Notes under the pieces: model-generated
Databases searched by the model: none
What the model saw: only the letters and a program-made list of their open reading frames with translations
Told to the model about the DNA's origin: nothing
Translations under genes and position numbers: made by a program
Assembly (NCBI RefSeq): GCF_022352055.1
Contig: NZ_JAKRWM010000002.1
Span: 434,001-498,000, forward strand
Length of the DNA stretch: 64,000 bases
Direction: 5' to 3'
DNA from: Cohnella mopanensis
Lineage (GTDB): Bacteria; Bacillota; Bacilli; Paenibacillales; Paenibacillaceae
Part shown: piece by piece, positions 1 to 8,205 of the stretch
Position numbering within the stretch: the stretch's first letter is position 1
How the letters are laid out: the number at the start of each line of letters is the position of its first letter

Positions 1-569
1 AAGCCGCGAAATTCTTCAGCAGCCTGAAAGAAATTCTTCCGATTAAAGCTGCCGATATTAAAGCCGACATCAAAACAAGCTTGTTCAACGAAGGCAAATT
101 GGCTATGAACGTAAGCGGTCCTTGGCAAGTGGGAGAATTCAAGAAATCCGTTAAAAACCTTGGCGTAATGGAATACCCGATTTTGCCGAACGGCAAACCG
201 ATGATGCCATTCTCAGGCGTTAAAGGATTCTTGGTTAACGCAAACACGAAATATCCAATCGCTTCTAAATTGTTCGCTCAACTCGTTTCTTCCGAAGCTC
301 TTCAAGCGAAAAACTTCGAATTGTTCGGAAGCTTGCCTTCCAACAAAAACGTAGCAGCGAGCCCGGCAGTAAGCGGCGATGCGTTCGCAAGCGTGTTCCT
401 GAAACAGTTCGACAACTCTACTCCAATGCCTAAGATCGCTGAAATGGCTGGATTCTGGGGAACTCACGAAGCTGCGCTTTCTTCCCTCTGGAACGATGGT
501 GCAGATGCTCAAAAGACAATGGACGATTGGGCTAAAAAAGTAAAAGACAGTAACTCGGCTGCGAAGTAA
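1..569 (+). CDS. mdxE: Maltodextrin ABC transporter substrate-binding protein, C-terminal part
   Basis: Open from base 3 (frame of the stop at 567-569), with the 5' end outside the window. About 188 residues of the C-terminal half are visible. The stretch AMNVSGPW followed by a Gly/Lys-rich region matches the sugar-contacting segment of MalE-type extracellular solute-binding proteins (family 1), and the C-terminal tail has the usual Trp-rich helix and Lys-rich end. Two permease genes of the MalF and MalG type follow directly, so this is the lipoprotein that captures maltodextrin outside the cell and delivers it to them. The signal peptide and lipobox lie upstream and cannot be checked. The assignment rests on motif and context together. 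Confidence 0.88.
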   Translation, partial: AAKFFSSLKEILPIKAADIKADIKTSLFNEGKLAMNVSGPWQVGEFKKSVKNLGVMEYPILPNGKPMMPFSGVKGFLVNANTKYPIASKLFAQLVSSEALQAKNFELFGSLPSNKNVAASPAVSGDAFASVFLKQFDNSTPMPKIAEMAGFWGTHEAALSSLWNDGADAQKTMDDWAKKVKDSNSAAK

Positions 570-599
570 TCCATCAAAATGGCTAAATAAATACCATTC

Positions 600-620
600 A
601 CCCGCCGTTCAACGGCGGGT
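600..620 (+). promoter_or_regulatory. Hairpin between binding-protein and permease genes
   Basis: A perfect 8-bp stem (acccgccg / cggcgggt) with a 5-base loop sits 30 bases after the mdxE stop and 30 bases before the permease start. No T-run follows it. Such hairpins between a binding-protein gene and the permease genes often stabilise or partly terminate the message so that the binding protein is made in excess; that role is inferred here. Confidence 0.6.
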
Positions 621-650
621 GTAATGGGTTCAGAAAGGAGATGGCTCAGC

Positions 651-1943
651 TTGAAGCGAAATTCAGTAGTTGCCGGTTGGCTTTCGGTATTGTGTGCCGG
701 ACTGGGACAATGGTATAACCGGCAATACGCGAAAGGCTTGCTGTTTGTTCTTATTCACGCGACTGGAATTTATTTCATCTCGACGATATTGTTTTCGAAA
801 ATTAAAGGGCTCATTACCCTTGGCGAACAAGGTCAGCATCTAGAAAAAGTAGGAAAAATATTCAAGAACGTTCCGGGAGACCACTCCATTTTCATGATGA
901 TTCACGGAGTACTTTCCGTCATTCTAGTGGGTCTGTATATCGTGTTCTATATTTTGAATATTCGCGATGCCGTAGCTGTGGGCCGTAAACGGGACAGCGG
1001 CAGTGCTGTGAAGGGATTAAACAACGATATTTTCCCTTGGACGCTTCTGGCGCTTCCGATTATCGGAGTGCTGTTCTTCACAATCATGCCTATCGTGTTT
1101 ACTTCGTTGCTCGCATTTACCAACTACGCTTCGCCCAATCATATACCGCCGAAAAATTTGGTGGACTGGGTCGGGTTTGACACCTTTAACAAACTGTTTA
1201 ACATGAATGTCTGGGCCGATACCTTTACGGGTGTCCTGACCTGGACGATTATCTGGGCAGTTTTAGCTACCGTTACCTGTTACTTCGGAGGCATTCTGGT
1301 TGCATTGCTCATCAATCAACAGGGAATCAAGATGAAGGGCTTCTGGAGAATGCTGTTTATTATTCCATATGCTATTCCTCAATTTGTTTCTTTGCTGATT
1401 ATGAGAAATATGCTGAATGAGAAATTCGGGCCGATCAACCAATACTTCAGATACTTCGGCTTGGAAGGGTTGCCGTGGCTGAATGATCCGTTTTGGGCCA
1501 AAGTATCCGTTATCGTCGTTAATATGTGGATCGGAATACCGGTTTCGATGGTTCTCGTAATGGGAATCTTGACGACGATCCCGAAAGATTTGTACGAGGC
1601 TGCGGACGTAGATGGAGCATCCCCATGGATGAAATTCCGCAATATCACGATGCCGTATGTCCTTTTTGCGACAGCGCCGATCTTGATTACGCAGTTCGCG
1701 GGCAATATCAACAGCTTTAACGTAATCTTCCTTCTAACTAGCGGTAATCCTGCGACGATGAAATACAACAACGCTGGACAGACCGATCTTCTAGTGACCT
1801 GGTTGTATAAGCTGACGCTCGATTTCAACCAGTACAATATCGCTGCCGCCGTGGCGATTCTGCTATTCCTAATCATCGCTGTAATGTCGGTTCTGTTATA
1901 TAGCAGAACTAGATCGTTCAAGGAGGAGGACATGATCCAATGA
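651..1943 (+). CDS. mdxF: Maltodextrin ABC transporter permease, MalF type
   Basis: Membrane subunit that forms half of the maltodextrin channel. Three hydrophobic segments in the first ~120 residues precede the conserved permease core. The cytoplasmic EAA loop, which docks on the ATPase, is visible near residue 316 as EAADVDGAS followed by an Ile-x-x-Pro ending. At about 430 residues it is close to Bacillus MdxF. An in-frame ATG exists at 624, but it lies directly after the hairpin. The TTG at 651 has an AAAGGAG Shine-Dalgarno 10 bases upstream, so I chose it. The gene overlaps the next permease by 4 bp (ATGA). No ATPase gene is in the window, so a shared MsmX-type ATPase encoded elsewhere is likely (inference). 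Confidence 0.92.
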   Translation: MKRNSVVAGWLSVLCAGLGQWYNRQYAKGLLFVLIHATGIYFISTILFSKIKGLITLGEQGQHLEKVGKIFKNVPGDHSIFMMIHGVLSVILVGLYIVFYILNIRDAVAVGRKRDSGSAVKGLNNDIFPWTLLALPIIGVLFFTIMPIVFTSLLAFTNYASPNHIPPKNLVDWVGFDTFNKLFNMNVWADTFTGVLTWTIIWAVLATVTCYFGGILVALLINQQGIKMKGFWRMLFIIPYAIPQFVSLLIMRNMLNEKFGPINQYFRYFGLEGLPWLNDPFWAKVSVIVVNMWIGIPVSMVLVMGILTTIPKDLYEAADVDGASPWMKFRNITMPYVLFATAPILITQFAGNINSFNVIFLLTSGNPATMKYNNAGQTDLLVTWLYKLTLDFNQYNIAAAVAILLFLIIAVMSVLLYSRTRSFKEEDMIQ

Positions 1944-2770
1944 AACCGCGTATACTCTTCAGCTACCTATTGTTGATCTTGATAGCGATCGCGTGCGTGT
2001 ATCCAGCGTTATGGACAATCTTGTCCTCCTTCAGGGAAGGCAACTCCTTGTTCAGCGACACCATTATTCCAACAAAATGGACTTTGGCTCACTATCGGGA
2101 TCTTTTCGTGGAGAGAGTCGATAGAAAAATTCCTTACGCTACGTGGTATTGGAATACGTTAAAAGTAGCCGTGGCGAGCATGGTGCTTGGAACGCTGATC
2201 CAGTTGTTGACGGCTTACGCCTTCTCGCGATTCCGCTTTAAAGGTCGTAAATCCATGCTTATGGTCGTTTTGATCCTCGGCATGTTCCCAGGCTTCTTAA
2301 GCCTGATTGCGATTTTTACCATTCTCAATACACTGAATCTTCTTGATTCCTTGTGGGCTCTTATCCTTGTTTATTCTGCCGGGGCAGCTCTTGGGATGTT
2401 TGTCGCCAAAGGATTCTTCGACACGATTCCCCGGAGCCTCGAAGAAGCAGCGAGAATCGATGGCGCGAGCCATTCGAGAATATTCGTAAGCATTATATTG
2501 CCATTGTCGAGACCGATCATCACTTACATCTCGCTTACGACATTTGCCGGAGCTTGGGTGGACTTTATTTTCGCGAGAGCGATTCTAAGAACGCCGGAAA
2601 ACTGGACGCTGGCCGTAGGACTATGGAATATTATCGACTCCTACAACAGTACCGAGTTTACCTTGTTCGCTGCGGGCTGCGTTCTTGTAGCGATCCCGAT
2701 TACGCTTCTCTTTATGTACACGCAACGTTTCTTGGTCGACGGCTTAACGGCAGGAGCATCTAAAGGATGA
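1940..2770 (+). CDS. mdxG: Maltodextrin ABC transporter permease, MalG type
   Basis: Second membrane subunit of the maltodextrin importer, 276 residues, with six hydrophobic segments as expected for MalG. The EAA loop is seen near residue 167 as EEAARIDGAS with the Leu-Pro end that contacts the ATPase. The ATG overlaps the stop of the preceding permease by 4 bp, and its own stop overlaps the amylase start by 4 bp, so the three genes are translationally coupled. The AAGGAGG just upstream, inside the end of mdxF, is its ribosome binding site. Confidence 0.93.
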   Translation: MKPRILFSYLLLILIAIACVYPALWTILSSFREGNSLFSDTIIPTKWTLAHYRDLFVERVDRKIPYATWYWNTLKVAVASMVLGTLIQLLTAYAFSRFRFKGRKSMLMVVLILGMFPGFLSLIAIFTILNTLNLLDSLWALILVYSAGAALGMFVAKGFFDTIPRSLEEAARIDGASHSRIFVSIILPLSRPIITYISLTTFAGAWVDFIFARAILRTPENWTLAVGLWNIIDSYNSTEFTLFAAGCVLVAIPITLLFMYTQRFLVDGLTAGASKG

Positions 2771-4371
2771 CGAAGACGATCAAGCATTTGCTTGGACTCT
2801 TGTTTGCAACGACGTTACTAGCCGGGTGTACTTCCGCTCCCCCCGCGGCGTCGCCGGTGGCGTCACAGGCATTTCAACCTCTCCCCCCGAAGGTAGAAGG
2901 GCCGACTAACGTATATTATGAAGTGTTCGTAAGATCCTTCGCGGATTCGAACGGAGATGGTATCGGAGATTTGAACGGGCTGACGGATAAGCTGGACTAT
3001 CTGGACCAACTAGGGATAGATGGTCTGTGGCTCATGCCGATTCAACCCTCTCCGAGCTATCATGGGTACGATGTGACGGACTACTACGGGATTAATCCCG
3101 ACTACGGCACGATGGATGATTTCAAACGGCTCATCGCGGAAGCTCACAAGAGAGATATTCGCATCCTTATGGATTTGGTCGTTAATCATACTAGCGTGGA
3201 GCACCCGTGGTTCGTAGATTCGGCTAAAGGCAAGGATAGTCCTTATCGAGATTGGTTCACTTGGGTAGACGATGCCGCAAGCGCGACGCCAGCCGATAGC
3301 GCGACAGGCAATCCTGCATGGCATGCTGCCGCAAGTGGTTATTATCTAGGCGTGTTCTGGGAAGGAATGCCCGACCTGAACTTCGATAATCCGAAAGTGC
3401 GCCAAGAAATGATTGCTATCGGTCAATACTGGCTGAAGGAAGGCGTAGATGGTTTCCGGTTGGATGCGGCTAAACACATTTACGGAGATTTCAGTTCCAC
3501 GATCGCTACGAAGCCTATTCAAGACAAGAATAAAGCTTGGTGGCAGCAATTCAGGCAAGGATTAAATGCGGTTAACCCGGATGCCTACTTGGTCGGTGAA
3601 GTGTACGACAAGACGGCGATCATTGCTCCGTATTTGGACAATGCGTTTAACTCGGCTTTTAATTTTGACCTGGCGGAATCGCTAATTAGCGCGGCAGCTT
3701 CGGAAAGTTCATCCAGCATTGGATTTACTTTATCCCGGATCCATGAGTTTTTCTCGAAAACATCCAATGGCAAGTTCGTGGATGCCCCGTTCTTGTCTAA
3801 CCACGACCAGAACCGCATCATGAGCGCGTTAGGCAATAACGTCGATCATGCGAAGATTGCCGCGTCGCTATTATTGACTTTACCGGGCAATCCGTTCATC
3901 TACTATGGTGAAGAACTAGGGATGAGCGGAGTGAAACCCGACGAGAAAATCAGGGAGCCGTTCCCTTGGACACGGGAAGCCGGTTCTCCGGGAGAAACGA
4001 CTTGGGAAAGTTCGATTTATCGAGAGGCGGAAGTATCCGTCGAGGCGCAAGACGATTCTCCCGTCTCTTTACTGAATCATTATCGAACTTTAATCTCATG
4101 GCGTGCCCAGGAGAAGTCGTTAAGAGAAGGCACGATCAGCTCTTACGATACGGATAATTCGTTCGTGACTTCTTATATACGGGCAAGCGGAGATGAGCAG
4201 GTATTGGTTGTGCATAACATGTCTAAAGAGCCTCAAAGCTTAACTTTAGAGGTAACCAAATCGCAACCTATCGTGTTCGCGAAATTGGCTCACACGAATA
4301 ATTCCGGTGCTACGCTAGTAGACCAGAAGCTTGATATTCCGCCGTATTCGACGGTAATATTGAAACCCTAA
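2767..4371 (+). CDS. Lipoprotein alpha-amylase, GH13 family
   Basis: Predicted surface-anchored alpha-amylase of 534 residues. The N-terminus is a lipoprotein signal with lipobox LLAGC (Cys at about residue 20), followed by a Pro/Ala-rich linker. All four GH13 signature regions are present: DLVVNH near 136, GFRLDAAKH near 229 with the nucleophile Asp, GEVYD near 277 with the acid/base Glu, and FLSNHDQNR near 341 with the transition-state Asp. A C-terminal beta domain follows. It overlaps mdxG by 4 bp, so starch or glycogen breakdown at the surface is made together with the importer of its products. Substrate preference cannot be read from the sequence. Confidence 0.93.
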   Translation: MTKTIKHLLGLLFATTLLAGCTSAPPAASPVASQAFQPLPPKVEGPTNVYYEVFVRSFADSNGDGIGDLNGLTDKLDYLDQLGIDGLWLMPIQPSPSYHGYDVTDYYGINPDYGTMDDFKRLIAEAHKRDIRILMDLVVNHTSVEHPWFVDSAKGKDSPYRDWFTWVDDAASATPADSATGNPAWHAAASGYYLGVFWEGMPDLNFDNPKVRQEMIAIGQYWLKEGVDGFRLDAAKHIYGDFSSTIATKPIQDKNKAWWQQFRQGLNAVNPDAYLVGEVYDKTAIIAPYLDNAFNSAFNFDLAESLISAAASESSSSIGFTLSRIHEFFSKTSNGKFVDAPFLSNHDQNRIMSALGNNVDHAKIAASLLLTLPGNPFIYYGEELGMSGVKPDEKIREPFPWTREAGSPGETTWESSIYREAEVSVEAQDDSPVSLLNHYRTLISWRAQEKSLREGTISSYDTDNSFVTSYIRASGDEQVLVVHNMSKEPQSLTLEVTKSQPIVFAKLAHTNNSGATLVDQKLDIPPYSTVILKP

Positions 4372-4381
4372 ACAGAGATTT

Positions 4382-4422
4382 CCCCCCGAACCTGAACCCC
4401 CTTCAGGTTCGGGGGGTTCTTT
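4382..4422 (+). terminator. Rho-independent terminator after the amylase gene
   Basis: A 15-bp perfect stem (ccccccgaacctgaa and its complement) with a 5-base C loop is followed by TTCTTT. It closes the mdxEFG-amylase operon. Confidence 0.93.
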
Positions 4423-4487
4423 GCGTTTACGCGAACGCCTATCCACTCTCCAACATACAATGAAGCACTTACAAGAAGGACTGGAGA

Positions 4488-5900
4488 GTGGCTCTGGTGG
4501 ACATCCATTTAACTTCGCTGCACTGGGTTTATTTAACCTTCATTGCCTTTATATTAGCGCTGCTATTGAAGCGGCGGGATACGACGCTCATCTGCGTTGC
4601 CGGTATTTTCACGCTAGGCTTGATCGCAACGGAAAGCTTGAACGGCTCGGTATCCGGAATATTCAACAGCTTCATCTACGCAACCAAAGAATTGCTCGGC
4701 ACGATCTTCATTATTTCGATTATCGTTGCGATGAGTCGCGTTCTCATTATTACGGGAATAAACGAAACGATGGTTAAACCGCTTACGGGATTTTTGCGGA
4801 CGCCAACGCTTGCCTTCTGGGGAATCGGCATCATTATGCTGGTCACCTCGCTGTTTTTCTGGCCGTCTCCCGGAGTTGCGTTGATTGGCGCCGTTCTTTT
4901 GCCTGTGGCTTTACGCGTAGGTTTACCTGCGCTCGGGGCGGCCATTGCCATGAATCTCTTCGGTCATGGAATTGCGTTATCGGGCGATTATATTATTCAA
5001 GGAGCGCCTAAGCTGACGGCTGACGCGGCTGGATTGCCGGTCTCTCAAGTGATGGAAGCCAGCGTGCCCCTCGTTATCGTCATGGGATTAGTCACGACGA
5101 TCGTTGCGTTCTGGATGATGCGTAGAGATATGAAAAACGGAAAATGGAGAAACGGACTGGTTGAAGGAGGACCGGGAACCGGTGTGCCGGGAGTAAGCTC
5201 CGCGACGGTGGCTTTGCCGTCTAGGGTCAAGCAAGCGTTGGCCATGCTCATTCCGGTTTTATTCGCGATCGACGTAGCCGCCATGTTCGCGTTCAATCTT
5301 CAGGGCGGTGATGCGACGGCGTTGATCGGAGGAACCGCTGTCTTGATTCTAATCGGCGTCACGATGATAGCTCATCGGAATAAGGGATTGGAACAAACGA
5401 CTTCCTATTTAATAGAAGGTTTTCAATTCGGGTTTCGCGTATTCGGTCCCGTTATCCCGATCGCTGCCTTTTTTTACTTGGGTGATTCGGCTTTTAAGGA
5501 TTTGTTCGGAGATGGGATGCTGCAAGGCTCGCACGGGATCGTGAACGACCTTGGCGTAGCGCTCGCGAATCACGTGCCGATGAATGGAGCGGTAGCATCC
5601 GTTACGCTAACGGCAACAGGCGCGATAACGGGCTTGGATGGTTCAGGCTTCTCCGGTATCTCGCTTGTCGGCTCGATCGCTCACATGTTCTCTACGGCTT
5701 TAGGAACGGGAGCGGCTACGTTAACCGCGCTAGGCCAAGTGGCGGCGATCTGGGTCGGAGGAGGCACGTTGATACCGTGGGCGCTCATCCCGGCTGCGGC
5801 GATCTGCGGCGTGAGCCCTTTCGAGCTGGCGCGGCGCAATTTTAAGCCGGTATTGATCGGATTGGCCACGACGACGGTTGTAGCGATATTTTTGGTATAA
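4488..5900 (+). CDS. Polytopic membrane transporter, ion-transporter type, substrate unknown
   Basis: A 470-residue protein made almost entirely of hydrophobic segments (about 11-12). I could not assign a named family with certainty. The arrangement of two similar halves, with Gly/Pro/Ser-rich membrane breaks such as LFFWPSPGVALIGA near 125 and GALL-like repeats, recalls the ion-transporter group that includes NhaC, DcuC and CitMHS carriers. The GTG start at 4488 has AGAAGGA 7 bases upstream. It stands alone between two terminators, so the sugar genes beside it say little about its substrate. A dicarboxylate or proton/sodium carrier is possible. Confidence 0.75.
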   Translation: MALVDIHLTSLHWVYLTFIAFILALLLKRRDTTLICVAGIFTLGLIATESLNGSVSGIFNSFIYATKELLGTIFIISIIVAMSRVLIITGINETMVKPLTGFLRTPTLAFWGIGIIMLVTSLFFWPSPGVALIGAVLLPVALRVGLPALGAAIAMNLFGHGIALSGDYIIQGAPKLTADAAGLPVSQVMEASVPLVIVMGLVTTIVAFWMMRRDMKNGKWRNGLVEGGPGTGVPGVSSATVALPSRVKQALAMLIPVLFAIDVAAMFAFNLQGGDATALIGGTAVLILIGVTMIAHRNKGLEQTTSYLIEGFQFGFRVFGPVIPIAAFFYLGDSAFKDLFGDGMLQGSHGIVNDLGVALANHVPMNGAVASVTLTATGAITGLDGSGFSGISLVGSIAHMFSTALGTGAATLTALGQVAAIWVGGGTLIPWALIPAAAICGVSPFELARRNFKPVLIGLATTTVVAIFLV

Positions 5901-5915
5901 GGCTGAAATGACAAG

Positions 5916-5966
5916 AAGCTAGCCCCCAATGCCTGAAGATGTGCTTGGGGGCTAGCTTTATTTGCG
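5916..5966 (+). terminator. Rho-independent terminator after the transporter gene
   Basis: A 14-bp stem (aagctagcccccaa and its complement at 5945-5958) with a 15-base loop is followed by a T-rich tract. The stem is a perfect inverted repeat. Confidence 0.85.
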
Positions 5967-5967
5967 T

Positions 5968-6190
5968 TTTGCAGAAAAAACCTGACTACAGGGCCGAGAG
6001 TGAGCAGCGCAGTCCAGAAAAACCCGACTACAGAGCCGAAAGTGCCTCACAAACCCACTGCAGTCCGGAAATACCTGACTACAGTACCAAAAGTGCCTCA
6101 CAAACTCACTGCAGTCCGGTAAAACCCAACTAGAGAGCCGAGAGCACCTCACAAACCCACTGCAGTCCGGTGAAACCCACCTACAGTTTA
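5968..6190. repeat. Tandem array of an imperfect 51-bp repeat
   Basis: Units begin CAGTCC at 6010, 6061, 6112 and 6163, exactly 51 bases apart. A first unit at 5968-6009 lacks about nine bases, and the last is cut at the end of the neopullulanase gene. Each unit holds a GACTACAG box, a GTGCCTCAC box and the palindrome ACTGCAGT. Copies differ by several substitutions each, so the array is not recent. Both strands stay open for 64 codons because the period is a multiple of three, but neither frame has a ribosome binding site, so I do not call a protein. Confidence 0.9.
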
Positions 6191-6192
6191 CA

Positions 6193-7941
6193 TTACTGAA
6201 GCATTAGAATCGCATATCCGATCGGAGGAAGCGATACTTGCAGCTTGTTCCCGACGGCGCTGGGCTCACCTTCGCCGAAGACGACTTCGTAGGCGGAACC
6301 GTTCTCTACAGGGAGTGTAACGGAAGCCTGGACGGTATCTGCGTTCAGGACGATGATGAATTTCTCGCCGTCGGCTTCGCGCGCATAGGCTACCGATTTA
6401 TCGCCGGATTCCGAGTAAAGCGCTTGGTAAGTTCCATCTCGCAGGGCGCGATGCTCTTTGCGAAGCTTGACGAGCTCCGCGAAAAATCGGAACAATTCCC
6501 GGTCCTGCTTCGTCTCGTCCCATTCCATGCATTTACGGCACCCTGGGTCATGCTCACCCGTAAGCCCGATTTCGTCTCCGTAATAAATGCAAGGCGTACC
6601 CGTTAGCGTAAAAGGGATCGCGTAGGCTAGCTTCAAACGCTGCTTATCCTCTTGGCAGAGGTTGAGCAGACGCGGAGTATCATGGCTTCCGAGCAAGTTA
6701 AAAGCGACTTCGGATGCTTGCTGCGGGTAGGCGGCGTGCAAATAGCCGACCAAATCCGCGAACTGGCGGCCATCGCGAATATCTTTAACCGCATAATCGA
6801 TAATGGCTTCCGTTAGCGGATAATTCATGACCGCATCGAATTGATCCCCCGAGAGCCAAGGCTGGGAATCGTGCCAAATCTCGCCGAGAATGTAAGCTTC
6901 GGGATTCGCGGCTTTGACAACGTCGCGGAACTGTCTCCAGAAACGATGATCCACTTCGTTGGCCACGTCCAAGCGCCAACCGTCAACCCCGATGTCTTCG
7001 ATCCAGTACCGGGCAACCTCCAGCAAATATTCCTGCACCGCTGCATTTTCCGTATTTAGCTTTGGCATATGCGGCTCGAAGGCGAAAGCATCGTAAGTCG
7101 GAACGCGATCCCGAACCTCAAGCGGGAACTCTCTTACGTGGAACCAATCCGCGTAACGAGACTCCGCACCGTTCTCCAGAACGTCGAGGAATGGAGGGAA
7201 CTTCCCGCCGCTGTGGTTGAATACGGCATCTAACAGGACTTTAATTCCGCGCGCATGACAGGCTTCCACTAATTGTTTCATTTTGTCGTTCGTACCGAAA
7301 TGCGGGTCGATCTTCATGTAATCCGTCGTATCGTACTTGTGGTTAGTCGTGGCCTCGAACAACGGATTAAAATATATGGCATTAATGCCTAGCTCCGTTA
7401 AGTAGTCGAGATGATCGATAATTCCTTGCAAGTCTCCGCCGAAAAAATTGTGAGCGGTCGGTACTCCGCCCCACGGCTCCACATGGCTAGGATCGATCGA
7501 CGGATCTCCGTTAGCGAATCGCTCGGGGAAGATCTGATAGAAAACGGCTTCTTTGACCCATGCAGGTGGAGTAAACACGTCCGCTGGATTGAGGAACGGA
7601 AAATCGAAGTACAAATTTTGGTTTTCCGGCTCGCTCTCTTGGAAGCCTTGCTCGTTCATCCATATCGATTCGTTGCCGGACTGAAACTTAAAGCCGTATT
7701 TCAACCTGCGGAATGGAGGTTTGACTTCGGCTTGCCAATAATCGAACAAGTTATCTTGGGAAATGATCTTCATTGCCGTTGTTTGCGAACCAACGACCGA
7801 CCAACTGTATTTATCTCCGTGGATAAGGGTAATCGTATCGACATCATCCCTTTTGGTGCGAATGCGTACATGAATGGTTTCACGATCGTAGGCATAGGAC
7901 CAATTGTTCTTAGGACGGTGGTAGACGGCTTCTCTTAACAT
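6193..7941 (-). CDS. Neopullulanase / cyclomaltodextrinase / maltogenic amylase family (GH13)
   Basis: A 582-residue intracellular enzyme that hydrolyses cyclodextrins, pullulan or maltodextrins imported by the MdxEFG system. The first ~120 residues form a CBM34-like N-terminal domain, typical of subfamily GH13_20 and used in dimer formation. Catalytic regions follow: DAVFNH near 237, MPKLN near 295 (the fifth region marking this subfamily), GWRLDVANE near 320 with the nucleophile, GEIWHD near 352 with the acid/base Glu, and GSHDTPR near 418. There is no signal peptide. An ORF extension of 12 codons exists upstream, but the ATG at 7939-7941 has AAGGAG at the right distance. A terminator-like hairpin lies in its leader. 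Confidence 0.93.
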   Translation of the reverse strand: MLREAVYHRPKNNWSYAYDRETIHVRIRTKRDDVDTITLIHGDKYSWSVVGSQTTAMKIISQDNLFDYWQAEVKPPFRRLKYGFKFQSGNESIWMNEQGFQESEPENQNLYFDFPFLNPADVFTPPAWVKEAVFYQIFPERFANGDPSIDPSHVEPWGGVPTAHNFFGGDLQGIIDHLDYLTELGINAIYFNPLFEATTNHKYDTTDYMKIDPHFGTNDKMKQLVEACHARGIKVLLDAVFNHSGGKFPPFLDVLENGAESRYADWFHVREFPLEVRDRVPTYDAFAFEPHMPKLNTENAAVQEYLLEVARYWIEDIGVDGWRLDVANEVDHRFWRQFRDVVKAANPEAYILGEIWHDSQPWLSGDQFDAVMNYPLTEAIIDYAVKDIRDGRQFADLVGYLHAAYPQQASEVAFNLLGSHDTPRLLNLCQEDKQRLKLAYAIPFTLTGTPCIYYGDEIGLTGEHDPGCRKCMEWDETKQDRELFRFFAELVKLRKEHRALRDGTYQALYSESGDKSVAYAREADGEKFIIVLNADTVQASVTLPVENGSAYEVVFGEGEPSAVGNKLQVSLPPIGYAILMLQ

Positions 7942-7991
7942 AAGATGAGCTCCTTCTTCTGAGTGAGTAAGGCACAATTATCCCCAACATA

Positions 7992-8037
7992 ACAAAAAAG
8001 GCGCAACCAGGGAACATTCCGCTCCGAGGTTGTGCCT
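7992..8037 (-). terminator. Leader terminator upstream of the neopullulanase gene
   Basis: Read on the minus strand, aggcacaacc (8028-8037) pairs with ggttgcgcct (7999-8008) and is followed by TTTTTTGTT. It lies 50 bases before the start codon of the minus-strand enzyme gene and no gene ends here, so it would act as an attenuator in the leader rather than as an end-of-gene terminator. The 5' arm could instead pair with TTGTGCCTTA further downstream (7969-7978). Confidence 0.65.
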
Positions 8038-8125
8038 ATCGTCGGTTGACTGGGCAACAGGGCCTTTAGATTTAATGGTTTTATTATACGCTATAATGGG
8101 GTGAAATGGAATCACGTAAAAAAAA

Positions 8126-8155
8126 TGAACCGAGTAACCTCTACCGACATCTAAC
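8126..8155 (+). promoter_or_regulatory. Possible ECF-type promoter before the first ECF sigma gene
   Basis: GAAC at 8127-8130 and TCTAAC at 8150-8155 are separated by 19 bases. The same GAA(A)C-N19-TCTAAC arrangement stands before the second ECF sigma gene at 58898-58928. An AAC box and a GTCTAA-like box are the usual parts of promoters recognised by ECF sigma factors, and these genes often control themselves. A separate TATAAT at 8091-8096 could serve as a housekeeping -10 element. Confidence 0.35.
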
Positions 8156-8205
8156 TAATAGAAAATAAAGCCTTATTAATATGCAAAAAGATAGGAGGAA
8201 CTCAA

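Noticed and set aside
1379..1933. 184-codon minus-strand frame inside mdxF
   Set aside because: Shadow of the permease gene; no motif and no ribosome binding site.
5939..6152. Two overlapping 64-codon frames across the 51-bp repeat, one on each strand
   Set aside because: They are open because the repeat period is a multiple of three; neither has a Shine-Dalgarno, and the plus frame starts inside a terminator stem.
5968..6190. CRISPR array
   Set aside because: Units are contiguous 51-mers without variable spacers, and no cas gene is near.
7942..8090. T-box or sugar antitermination (RAT) site before the neopullulanase gene
   Set aside because: No conserved T-box sequence and no GGATTGT-type RAT sequence could be found.
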